From positions 1-64,000 of the forward strand of contig WBMV01007610.1 of NCBI GenBank assembly GCA_013396655.1: 64,000 nt of DNA, written 5' to 3'. Positions 25,303-37,300 of the stretch are shown in pieces. The stretch is from Campylorhamphus procurvoides (Eukaryota > Chordata > Aves > Passeriformes > Dendrocolaptidae). The position numbers and the translations under genes were made by a program. The notes beneath the pieces were generated by a model. It was not told the origin of the DNA, did no database searches, and saw nothing but the letters and a program-made list of their open reading frames with translations. Numbering within the stretch: the first letter of the stretch is position 1; every line of letters starts with the position of its first letter.

Positions 25303-28300
25303 CGTTCAACATCAAAGTGGGGACTATGGTATAGAAGGAAAATGTAAAAAATCCAGTGAAAATCATATTCACATCCCTGTAACCTAAAATAAATAAGTCT
25401 TGTACTTGTACACACAGAACTATGTTTCACATTTAGTGTCCAACTCCACAAAGCTAGCTTTACTTTTTATTTATTTGTATTGTCATAATATGAAAAACAA
25501 ATATCATTTGTTAGGAAAGGAGCCATTATACAAAATTAGCAGACATATTCTGCTTCAGGGCATGAATACAAGAAAATTGTCAGACATTAATAATGTAGAC
25601 AGAGCATTTTCCTGGGAAAATGAAGATCCAGTGGAACAACAGATAAATCATGCCCAACTGCTCAATGTTTCTTTCACAATCTGTTGTATTTTATCGAATA
25701 TGACTAGTACAAGTCTGTTACAGTCATAAAAAAAATTAGCAGAAATTAATATGTAAATCATGGTAGTGCTTGTGTAGGATTCCATTTCATTAATTTGAAT
25801 TCACTGACATGACTGTAATCTAAATTTATGAGTTTTTCAACTGCCACTCTATGGAGAATTCTACATTTATTAAATTTTGCTTTAGAAGTATTCTGTGCAT
25901 TAAATAATATTTGCAGGGCAGTAATGTACATGAATGGCTTGCAATTTAATTTATATAATATATACCAGGCATTTTTTTCTGTGAGAAGACATATAATCTA
26001 CAGTGCAAAAAAAAAAAAATGCACATAGGTACTTCCTTTTAAAATATTTTTGGACAACAATGAAAACAAATTATTGGAAGAGGGAAGAAAATCTTTTAAT
26101 ATCAGGGATTTATGATGCCTAGAACTTTTTGAGTCAGTCATCACATTTGAAAAAAAAAAGCACAAACTAAACCATATACAAATCTGCACAAGAAGCTTTA
26201 TCAATAGGCTAAAGCTTCAATATCAAGTTTTTAAAAAAGCCAGCAAGAAAAGAAATAATAAAATTCTTTACCATTCAACACTTTAACTAACACCTGGACA
26301 CAAAAATAGCAAATGTTTTGCATAACCTTGCCTTTAATGGCCTCTGGGTTTCTAGATATAAAATAGAGTACCCAAATAACATGATAGTATCAAAATGTTT
26401 CTGAAGAAAATGTTCACTTTCCAAAGGAAACAGAAAAGCTAGAACAAAACTCAGTTATGAGGGTCTAATTTTAAAAGCGTGAAAATGTGAAGGTTAAAGA
26501 GTTATCTATGTGATCAAAAAGCTTTATTTAAAATTATTGACAGCATTGTATAGTGGGAGTTTCCCTCATTGTCATTCTAAATGTTTTGATATGACCTGTT
26601 TGCTGGTGGGATGTGCTACTAGGTTTATTATTTTGCAAATGTGCAATTTTGTTAAGCAACAGGATTGTTTCATTACTATGGCTCACTGAAGTATTTATTT
26701 AGGAGTGCCTATCTATGGTGCAGTTATACCCCTACATGCTTCAGTCTTTTTCACACAGAGACATGTATCCTCCATAAACAAAATGAGTTTTCATATATCA
26801 TCTAGCCTTTGAATGTAGAAAACCACTTTGAAATGGGATTTAGGGGGCAAGGAAAGGGAGGATTTGGTATCAGATTTGTTTAACCATGACACATTGAGGA
26901 ATATATTCCCAACCAGCATTCAGTGTTTCACACTTGTCAAATCCTCGTGTCAGCATTCCCTGCAGTTCTGCTGAGTACCAGAACACCTCTCTGCTCCAAG
27001 GTCACTGAGTCAATGTCACATTGCAGTGAACATGCTCACATACAATTAGGTTTTCAGTATCATCTTGCAGGGCATTCTGATATTCCTGTTATTTTGTTTG
27101 TAATCGATTATTAGGTAATTATACTTTGTGAATGGATATGATTTTATAAATCAGAACCTTGAATTAGTTTCTCTGACTAGCAAAGAAGCATGTACAGACA
27201 GAAGTGCCTCTGAGATGCAATGGCTACAGATCGTTTATTTATATCAGTTCTATGGAGATGGCATTTTCATCAGTTTCTTTGCACTGATCTTCTTCTAAAG
27301 CCATCTTTTTTCTGTTTTTTTCAAGAGATATGTTTTGGAGTTAAAATATCTGGGTTTTGCCTTCTACATTTCCAAGTACTTGCTATTTAGGAAGCTACCT
27401 GTTTTACACAAATACTTAAAAAAATTCTGTTATTTCCTACTATTGAATACACATGTAACTTAAGCAACCATTACAAGTCCGTAGACCTGCATTCAGGTGG
27501 AAATTGTAAAGGCAGGTAAGAACTACAACAGGCACCTCTGTTTCGCCTTGACCTTGGCAATACGTGACTGTTCTGTTCTCCTGAGTAACTGTAATGTTAG
27601 ATTCCTGTCCTCTGGTGGTCTGAGGCTGTAACCTTCTCTTCATGTCTGTAATTACAATTTTCTATCCTAAGCTTTGCAAAACATGGCAAGCAATTGTCAG
27701 GAGACACACATTCTTCAACAGCACTCAACCTACTTACCAGCCACCTCTTCCTACACTCATGTCTTCACATTTCCTTTCTACTCTCTCACATTAAAAGTTA
27801 TATCCTCCTATCCACAAATGGAATAACAGGTTCCATAGGTCAGAAAAGCAAAGAGGAAGGATTCAACCCTTCAAATGATCACAGGAATAGTGATGCCACT
27901 CCTGCCCCTCACAGAAAAATTCCATTTTTGACTGCAGAATCAGTGCTGAAGTTTTAAAGACCCACTTGCAATGGATCTTGTAAATCTGCCTTCTCTGATA
28001 TTCTGTAAGCATTGCATGGTTCTACATATGTTGAGAAACTACCAGGCTTTCTACTGGGAAAGAAATAAACACATGCATCCTGGTCTCAATCAAAACATGG
28101 GTAAAATGATACCTCAAATAAAAAAACTTGCTAAACCTTTCCTAGGCAACCTCTAAATGTGTTCATAGCACTGGCTGGCAGTTCAGCTCTACGCTCTTTA
28201 ACCACTGACACTCGATACCAATCAGAGTTAAAGGCAAAGATATTGAAAGCCATTATAGAGGACCAATCATGGTAGGTATTGACTGCTGCAACTCTAAGAT

Positions 28301-28899
28301 GTTTTACTTCTGGAAAGTGCCATCTGAAGTCTTGCTACCATGTCCAGCTGTCTTAAACCTCCAGCACTGACCTAAAAGGGATACCTAGATACAGGCTTCA
28401 GAGAGCGGAGCTATTTCAGTAAAAAGTAGAGCGATGTTTAATGTCAGCTCTTTCTCAAGTTCCCATATAATCCTCATTCTGTAGTCACCAGGCAATTTTG
28501 CTCTTAGTGAAGTATTGCAGCTTGTTGAAGTTTCCAAAATAATTTTCTGAAATACAATTCAAAAGTTACCCTTCTTCCCAGAAAGTAAAGGGATGATAAA
28601 AGAAAATAAAACGAATCTCAGGAACTACTTACTTTGCTCATGTCTCACAGTTTCTTTTCCTCTCAGTTGGAATCTTATAACATGAACAGCTAATCTTTCA
28701 GGTACACAAGTCCATATTCCCATCTGATCCCTCTCCTCCTAAGCTCATTTTTGTCTGCTGATTTAAAAACCAAAGTCAAGGACTTCATAGATTCTTTTCA
28801 GTGGGAGGAAAGTTGTGGTGATAGCTGGTTTTGCTCATGACTTCATCACTAATTCTTCTGTTGAAGCCAAAGAAATATGTGATATTATAAAATCACAAG
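25303..28899. other. Non-coding stretch, no feature recognised
   Basis: Open frames up to 109 codons (25400-25729, plus) show no domain and read like random AT-rich translation. A segment at about 26540-26760 is free of simple repeats and could be a conserved element, but this cannot be judged from one genome. Confidence 0.5.
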
Positions 28900-29950
28900 T
28901 TGCAGCAATGACCAATTGACCCCCTCTGCTACTAGGCCATAACACAGACTGCATCCTGTTTCATAGTATTGACAATGACATCAAAGCCCATCCTCACATG
29001 AACCTACAAATAGTGTACAATCTGTTGTCACTCACAGACCAGGCAAAATTAAAACAACAAAAGGAAGAAATTCCTACCACATTCATACTACGTGCAAGAG
29101 AATACTCTCACTGAGGAATCAGTGGAATTCACAGAAACCATCAAGCCACCAGTAGGTCAACGGTTTATTTTTCTGGATTTCTTCTAGATTCACCAGATTG
29201 CAACAGATTTCTTCCACAGTTACCACCACCACTTTGATCAATCCAAACAAATCATGGTCTGTCTTCAATCAGAACAAGGCCAATACTCAAATTTCCTGCC
29301 TAAACACAAGTTTATTCCATTATCACTCACAACTACTTTATCTGCTAATACTGATTGATTCACAGCATACCAAGTTAAAAATGAAACACTAAATGTAGTG
29401 CCACTTTATTATTCACACAAAATCCACAGATAACATTCTTATCTTCTGGACTCCCTCAAATTACCATGAGAAGATTCAATAAACACTGCTACTACATCAA
29501 ACAGCATCCCAAATACATCTACAGCAGTATCCTATTCTTAGCCAATCTGCTCAACATAAAACAGAAAGCGTACAAATTTTAAACATAAAAAACATGCAAA
29601 CTAGCATATACATCATTATAAAAGCAGGTGCTTCTTGAACCACCCCAAGAAAGCTATAAAATACAACAAGCCCTCAGACACTACTAACATTCATTGCGTA
29701 TCATACTCTCACAATGCCCAACTCAGCAATCTCAGACCCTTAACTAAATAAACACACCACTCTAGAGAAATCCACCAAGTCTTTCCCCAAATCTTCTAAA
29801 CCTCTCAGTCCTGACTCAGAGAGAAAATCAGAGAACCCAGATGATTCTGAGAGTTAAAACAAACTCCAAAGGATGCTAAACAACACAACAGAACACTAGG
29901 ATTCTGATGCTTTGTAATTCTCATTCATCCCCAACACAAAGCTTTGAATT
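28900..29950. other. Strongly strand-skewed (G-poor, C-rich) segment of unknown origin
   Basis: The plus strand is markedly short of G and rich in C. Counting 29461-29760 directly gives about 28 G against about 80 C in 300 bases. Such skew is far from the flanking sequence and resembles the interior of the LTR-like element at 52.2 kb, so a decayed mobile element lying on the minus strand is plausible. Short open stretches exist (for example an HPK-containing frame around 29480-29570), but stops interrupt every frame and I recognise no protein with confidence. A mitochondrial insertion was considered because bird mitochondrial light-strand DNA has this bias, but no mitochondrial gene was recognisable. 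Confidence 0.5.
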
Positions 29951-32900
29951 CATCTCTATGTCCCTGCCTGAAAGGACTTAAAAGACTCTACTGTGTCTTC
30001 TCTGGATAAAATACCCTTTCTCCTTCCTCCACCCCTACTCTGCAGATATCCACTACTTTTTCTTTCAAAGATGTAGCTCAGTAAACAGGTTAAACTGGTA
30101 GCAATTTACAGTTGTACTTCGAGACCTCTCCTGCTATTTTCAGGCTTTAAGAGGCTCAGGTGGTCAGAAGGAGGCCTCTTTTCCAGTTATTGCAATTAGT
30201 CTGGGACATTACTACCTCCTTACAAAATCTGTAAAGCTTTTATTCCTACAAAATCAGAATTACCATGCTTTGAGCACATTAAGGTATTTATTGTTAGTAT
30301 AAAGACTTTTAAGTGCTCATATTGATGGAAATAAATAAAACCATGTAAGGCTTCAAGAAACCTGATTACAATGTTCTTTTGTCTACAGCAGAAAAATTAT
30401 TTCTATACTACACATAAAATTAAGATAATTATCTACTAGTTTAATTTAAGGAAGAGCATGCATATCTCTTACTGCAGTAACAAGAGCAATTACTTTTGTG
30501 GTAAGTTAAATATTAGATTTGGAATGTTTTCAAACTAGGCATAATAATGTTTTAGCAGCAGTTTACGCTATAAAAATTCAAGCAGTGTCCTTTTATTCAT
30601 CTGCAAATTTAATTTTAATGTGCTAAAACTTTAGAGGTAGAGCAGTATAGAAAGTATTTTAACCAGCATTTAATAAGAACAGTAAGTATACTAAGAGTTA
30701 CACAATTATTAGGTATAATTTACATATGCATGTAAATTGAAATGTATAGAGGTATAAAAGCAATCTTTATAGTGATTCAGTTAGAGGGAGAACTGCTTTT
30801 TTAAAAACACGATACATTACTGGTTTCCATACTTGCTATCATTAAGCCAGCCAGCCAAGTATCACAAATTATTGAGATTAGCTTGTTAATAATGTTTGTA
30901 GTTTTGCATACAGCTATTAAATTCACACTGGATTTATTTTATTATGCAAGCAAGCAACGTTTCTTATGCTTTAACAATTTTCATTTGATTGCTTGTAAGG
31001 ACAGAACCAATTGAAAAACAAGCTTACTGAACAGTCTGATTTTAATCTAAGAGATCTCAACCACATGAGCAATTCCAAACTATATAAGGAATATTAGTTG
31101 AGTTGTATACCACCATGAGACACCTGGCCTAAACACCCACCACACAATTCAAAATATTGTTTTTTTCCTTAAAGAAAAAAAAACCCAAACAACATTCAGT
31201 CAGTCATATATCAATTGCGAAGTGTTCATAAGTTACACATGTAGTACTGTGAACTGCTACAAAGATTTCTTTAGAATATACCAAACCTACATGAAGGTAA
31301 GTAAATGTAGTTTTATCCATATAAACACTAAGCACTAAAATATAAATACAACACTAAAAATAAAAATTATTTAAAGTGGAGAAATTGACAGGGTTTTTAT
31401 ATTAGACTACCTTCTCAGATATATTTAGTGCTTTATTCAGACTATCAAAAAAAAAACACCTTAGTTATTTCAGATATCTTAGTCATCAGTTACTAGTCAG
31501 TATCATTTCCCCATTTTAATTTCCATGTTTTGGACATAACAATTATGTTCAGGCTGCTGTTTGCCATATTGTTCAAAACCTTATTCTGGGAGAGCTATAG
31601 AAAATTAAAGTTTCAACGGAAGGAGTCAGACTGAGTTTTATGCTAATTTATTTTTTTTAAATAACCATACACAAAATAAAAAGTAAAACAAACACAAAAA
31701 ACAACTCTTAAGCCCTTATTATGCCTTCCAGAATTCTTCACAGGCCATTAATTCCATAATGTGGATTATTGCCTTTGGGTATTAAAACCAAACTATTAAA
31801 AAGTGCTGGTTTATTTATCAAGGTAGAACTTGCATTAACTTTGTTCCGTGAGTATTTTACAAGATTTTTGGTATAAAATTTTAATATTTCTTAAGTACCT
31901 AGATTATCTTGAGAGAGCTAACAGCCCAGAGAAAGCCATCACACTCCAGTACTTCAATAATAATTCATGAAATGAAACATACTGATTCAATGAAATATGA
32001 CTCATTAGGACCTGTTAAATTCAATAAGGGGAAAACACACACAGAAATATAGTATAAATTACCTAAAAGGAAAGATAATTTTGATACATAAATTTTCAAA
32101 GGTACAAAGGTACCTTTGAAAGGTGCAAAGGAAAGGTACAAAGAAAAGGTAAATACACTCATTTGTTAAAATACTTGGAAAAACTGTAGGGGGCAGGGGG
32201 TTAAAATAGTTTTGCACATCTTCCGAAAATCTATTTGTTCTCACACGTGCTTATATTCTGCTCAATCTCACTGTATATTCTACCCAAAATAGGAGCTCCT
32301 CCAGCAGATGGAGTGCCCAGTCTCAAACATTGCCAACCAAGAAACTGTAAGCATCTTAAACACTCTGCACCTATGTCAGAGGTTGAGGTTGGTTACTTGT
32401 TCTACAAGTTATTAAACCACAATTTATCTTATTCTCAGAAAACTAAATGTGTTCCACTAAAGGAATTTAGTATATAAAATTCTTTGGAAGAAAAATGAGT
32501 TTCAGGTTGTTTGAGCTTCTTATTATAAATTTACAGAATAGACACAATTTCTAATGATAATACCTAGATAAAGACCTAACTCCAACACAGTCAGTACAGC
32601 AGAGCCATATATTATATGTTATTGCTTTTGGAAGCATCACATCATCTTGCACTGCAACAGAGACTCACAGCTGCAAAGGGCAGCATGCTTCTCCAACAAT
32701 TCTCTACTTGCTCTCTTCAAATTACATTTGGTGTCTACCCAGCATCATACCTCACACAGCCTTCACACGGGCCTTTTCTTCTCTGTAAATAAGTGGCAGA
32801 TGTTTTGCATATGTCAAAACAGTTCCTCGGCAGAGAATACAATAGTAAGACCTATCCAAGGCTGTGGTAACAAGGATCCTGAAATTCCAAATTATTTCAC

Positions 32901-33412
32901 AGGATACAAAAATATTTATTTCAAATTCAGCATTTAATCATTAGAGGTAAGCTGAATAATTAAATCCAGCAACACTTAGTCACAATATATTTACTGAGTA
33001 CCACTACTAACTTCCCTTTTCAAAAGAAACATTCTTCCGGCAGCATTATTTTAAATTATTAAATTATTTTTCTAAGACTTTCTAACCATATTTTACACAT
33101 TGATCAAGACTATTAGTTAGATTACAGATTTTTGAAAAATTTCTAATAGGGACCATACAATTTTCTTTTTTTTTTTTTAGAAAGCCTACAAATTAAGGAA
33201 TCATTTCAATGAATTCGATTAATTATGCATGGCATTACTATATTACAAGATAACATGCAGTTTCAAAGGTCTACAATGCTTTTGTGGATTTTTATGTGGA
33301 TTAAGAAAGCATTTTTTCTCAGTAAATACAATATTTAAATATAACATCTATGCAGTTTTCAACAGGCATAAATGCAAGACAATATATCAGTCTTAAATGT
33401 ATTTTCTCACTC
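29951..33412. other. Non-coding stretch, no gene recognised
   Basis: AT-rich DNA with A-runs. The interval 30420-30990 lacks simple repeats and has many TAAT/ATTA words and an ATATGCAT palindromic core at about 30724, a texture often seen in conserved developmental enhancers; this is impression only. A run of 13 T ending in AG at 33166-33180 resembles a splice acceptor but leads into no open exon. Confidence 0.5.
32095..32120. repeat. Perfect inverted repeat, 11-bp arms, with AAAGGTAC iterations
   Basis: TTCAAAGGTAC at 32095-32105 is followed after AAAG by its exact reverse complement at 32110-32120. Further AAAGGT-like units continue to about 32150, so slippage and inversion of a short word probably produced it. 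Confidence 0.85.
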
Positions 33413-34366
33413 TGTCACAGACTGAAATGGTTAATGGCCTAAACATTGTTAAGGTCACCAAAAGACTTTTGTTCACTGTAAAAGTGAACTGCAAAGAAAC
33501 AGCTGCTCATCCAGTGAAGCCCACCCCTCCCTGAATATTCCTACTAATTTGGATTGGGAAAGGACCTTGAGATAAGATCAGGAGGGTAGTACTGTCTAAC
33601 TACCCCAGATGCAGAAGGGTGTGATTTCCCAAATCTACAAACAGAATTTCCTGATAAGGGAAGAGGCTGGTAACAGCCAAATCCTGCAGGGTGGGATAGT
33701 CCTTCTTATCATGCCAATGTCCTCCTTTACATGATGACTCTGCTGTGGAAACCCCTCCAGGGAGCATCAGACACTCACACCTAGTCTGGGCTATTTGCCT
33801 CAGATGATGGACCACAATGGGCCATGACTGATTCTGTACAAAGGCTCAGGACATGTCCTGTGATCCAGTATTATATCATCCATTGGAAAACCCCCCACCA
33901 CGCGGAGGGACTAGGCATTCTTACCTGAACCTGAGCACATATAACTCATGAAATCTTTGAGTTTTGTGGACTTCCCCCACCCTCAATAGATCAAGACTAT
34001 CACTTCAACAGGACTGCAACCATCACTTCAACCAACAGCCATCAAAATTGCAAGCACCAAGTTCCATCCACTGGATCTAAGAGGTGGTGACTATATGTCT
34101 CTCTACTTATATAATTTCTTTCTCCTTATTTTTCTTATACATTCTCTTAAGTGTTATTTTTTTATGCTTTTATATTGCTATATTACTATTGATAATGACA
34201 ATCAAAATGGCTACATACCAGTTTTCCTCTGAAACCGAATTGTTCTAAAACCCCATATATATATTTACAAACACCAATCATTCAGTGTTTTTTCACTCTA
34301 AGCTGCCCCAAGGGATCTATTACCAAGAACCTGGGTTACCCTCACCTTCTGAGGCAGGTCATAACA
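33413..34366. mobile_element. LTR-like dispersed repeat, copy B
   Basis: Second copy of the family seen at 3478-4472, in the same direction. The left end here reads TGTCACAGACTGAAATGG and the right end GGTCATAACA, giving TG...CA termini. Shared internal landmarks include GGGTGGGATA (33689-33698), CTTCCCCCACCC with GATCAAGACT (33971-33999), CTTAAGTGTTA (34146-34156) and GGGATCTATTA (34313-34323). Relative to copy A it has an extra ATCACTTCAAC unit near 34000. Identity is clearly well below that of a recent pair, so both insertions are old. No target-site duplication is obvious. I infer a solo LTR of an endogenous retrovirus-like element; no internal viral genes are present. Confidence 0.7.
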
Positions 34367-37300
34367 CCATCATCTGAAAATATACCAAGTGAAGAGAGTA
34401 TTTATTTTTAACTACTTAACAATAACCCAAAGGCAAAAACTGTTGGAATTTCTCATTTCTCACTCCCTTTCTGTAGCTACTTCAACATAAAGGTATCTAA
34501 ACCAAGCTATACCTAAAATAAAGTCTGTTATGTTAAACATAAATATTATTTTTTTTAATTTCCCCCCTCTAATATGTTACAATTATTATTAAAATATTCT
34601 TATTTCTAACAGGGAAAGATAAAGTAAAAAAAGTTTAGAAGAAACTACAGGACATCTTTAAATGTTAGAAATCTTTAGATAATTTTTTTGCATAATATTT
34701 AATATGATGACCTATTTCAGGTACCTCCGGGTTAAAGCAAGACAAAGAAAATGAAGAAACTGTTATTTGAAAAGTTTTTCAGACTGAACTTAGCTTTCCT
34801 GAACAAAGAGTTCAAATGGATCTCTTTTGCTCTAATTACTGGCAGCACTAATCCTTTCTAGCTAGTGGAGATCTCAATAGTGTGCATAACAGTATATTCT
34901 ACCCATGACTTTCTGGTTCTAAATGTAAATTAGAGAACATTCAGCAAATTAAAAAGGAAATTCATATTCAGGAGTATAGTTCAACAAGCACTACCTACTG
35001 CACCAGCAATTTGGACAAGAGGAAGTGAGTATTTGTGGAGACAGTTAACAACATCCTCAATATACTTGGAAGCAATAAACCAAATCTAAAACTTGCATGA
35101 ATCAGTTCATAATTTCATTAATTTCATAATAGGCTGATTTGCATGACCTGACAATCTGGCACAAATCTGTTAAGAGTTTCTCAAGTTTTAGTTTCTGACA
35201 TATAACTAGGTCTCAGAAGAGATGACATGGGAGTTGACTCCAACATAGCATTTGTAATGGTACACATCCATTAAGAGTATACAGATCTGAAAGATTAGTT
35301 CAAGTGCTAAGGTTCTAAAATCTACAGATTAAAGATAATACACTAACTACCTACAAGAACGCCAAAATAGAACAACATAAAAAAAGTGCAATTTTTTTAA
35401 ACTAACAGCAATTCGTATGTATGTAATTCATATTTCCTTGTGTGTACTCAAGGAGGGGAAAAATTAAAGAACATGGGAGACAAGGAACATCAATCATTTT
35501 AAATATTATATTGACATATTTCTGAGGTTCACAAATCCCTGCAGGCATCTCAGGTGACTCAGTGCCTAATAGCATCTTGTTAAAGAAAAGAAACTTTCAC
35601 CCCAGCACACTGTGGCACCACAGCCATGGCATGCTCCCGGGTTTCGAATTTCCTCTGGCAGAGTAAGATGAGCTGAAGCCCCACCTGGGCAGGGGCCATT
35701 AGTGAAAGAGGAAAGCCATATTACTTCACTCCCTCTTTGCCTATCCTTCTTCCATTTTTGAAAGGTGGACATAAAAAAAAAAGTTTAAGGCTGAAGTTTA
35801 GAATCTTGAGGAGACACAGATGTTCCCTTGCTGTTTTAGACTAGATGCCCAAATTCCCAGGAGTTTAAGGCTTATGCCATTACTGACCAATTTAAATTCA
35901 TGCCTACCAACTGTACCAGAATGTCATACCCCAGATCTGGCCCTTCTTCACATACACTATATATGAAAATGGCAAAATTAATTTCACTTGGCAAAGGGTA
36001 TCTAAAGATTATAATTTAAATATACATTCTAATGCTTCGATCATGACCTGAATCCAAGTCTTGCAAAGATCTGAATACAGACTTGAACATTCTGGAATAT
36101 ATTCTCTTCTTTTCATTGACATGCTCCCCTGACCCTTTTAGAAAAAATATATCTGAAATTTTCTATTGAAATGGAGTTTAATCACAATGTACATTTATAT
36201 GCCTTACACTGCTGACCAGATTATTAACCTAAAATATTAATCAGAAAGCAATACCTCATAGTTCTTCTGACATGTCAGAGTCCCAAACTGAGAATCCTAT
36301 CTCAAGCAGGAAAATTGCTGAAACACTTACATGTCTCAAAAGCAATTCAAAACTCAAAGAGTTGAGGACAAGGCAAAGTCTTCCCAACCCCAGAACCCAT
36401 CCCTGAAATGCCAAGCAAACAAAAAGCCCAAATAAGACTACAAGCAGTACTGCATGTACCTGTGACCTGTGACTTGGATCAATACAGATAAATTAGATAC
36501 ATTGCATCTTGGATCAGGTAACAATTCGATTTTGAACAGAATTAATGTGTGTCTCTGTGGGTGGGTTCTAAATAAACCTGAATGGCCAGAACAAAAGGTA
36601 TAGCTTGGGAAGTGATGTGTGTAACTGTTTATCATTAAAGAGAGGAGAAATTGCTTCAACAAGTTCCTACATAACTGTCTTATATGCAACTTCAACAAGC
36701 CTTTAAACTTGTTTTCTTTATTTATCCAAGATGAACTCTCTACAATGACATAAAATGGTGTGCAAAAACATAGCTACTGATTCTGCCTGACATATTCAGA
36801 GGTGTTCCAAGTGGTAGTGTAGTATACCTCAACTGGACACCAGAAGAAAGTTTACAAATTACCCAGAATTAGATGTTACAAACATAGAAATAGAGATCAT
36901 CATTAAAGGAAGCCAGCAGTTAAAAAATTCCTCCATTTCATATGGCAATAAGGCACATTATACTTTTAGTGCCTGTTTTAATCAACAGAAACCTGTATTT
37001 TTTCAAATAATATGATATGCATAATTTGCTTCATGTCCTGCCTATGAGGCAGCACAAATCCAGTCAAAACTATAACCCAGGTGTCACTTTAAATAAAATC
37101 ACAGAAAAGATTTGGCATGTTGGTCAGAAACAGAACTCTAAAACTTACTGATTCATGTCTAGGCTCTAGTAATGGTTAGCTATGAGTTACTTAATTTTCT
37201 GTGATTTCGATTTCATTATGCTCATAATATAACGAAGACAGTATATTTACAAAAGGACTAATGTACTGGTTCTATCTGAAATCTTTTATCTTCACACCTT

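Noticed and set aside
28900..29950. Nuclear copy of mitochondrial DNA
   Set aside because: The strand bias fits, but I could not recognise any mitochondrial protein, tRNA or rRNA segment. Left as a test rather than a call.
33150..33200. Splice-acceptor-like tract (13 T followed by AG, with CTAAT upstream)
   Set aside because: No open exon or donor site with coding potential follows. T-runs before AG are frequent in this AT-rich DNA.
3478..34366. The two LTR-like copies as the ends of one provirus
   Set aside because: They are about 29 kb apart, clearly diverged from each other, and the interval holds no gag, pol or env sequence. Two independent solo elements are simpler.
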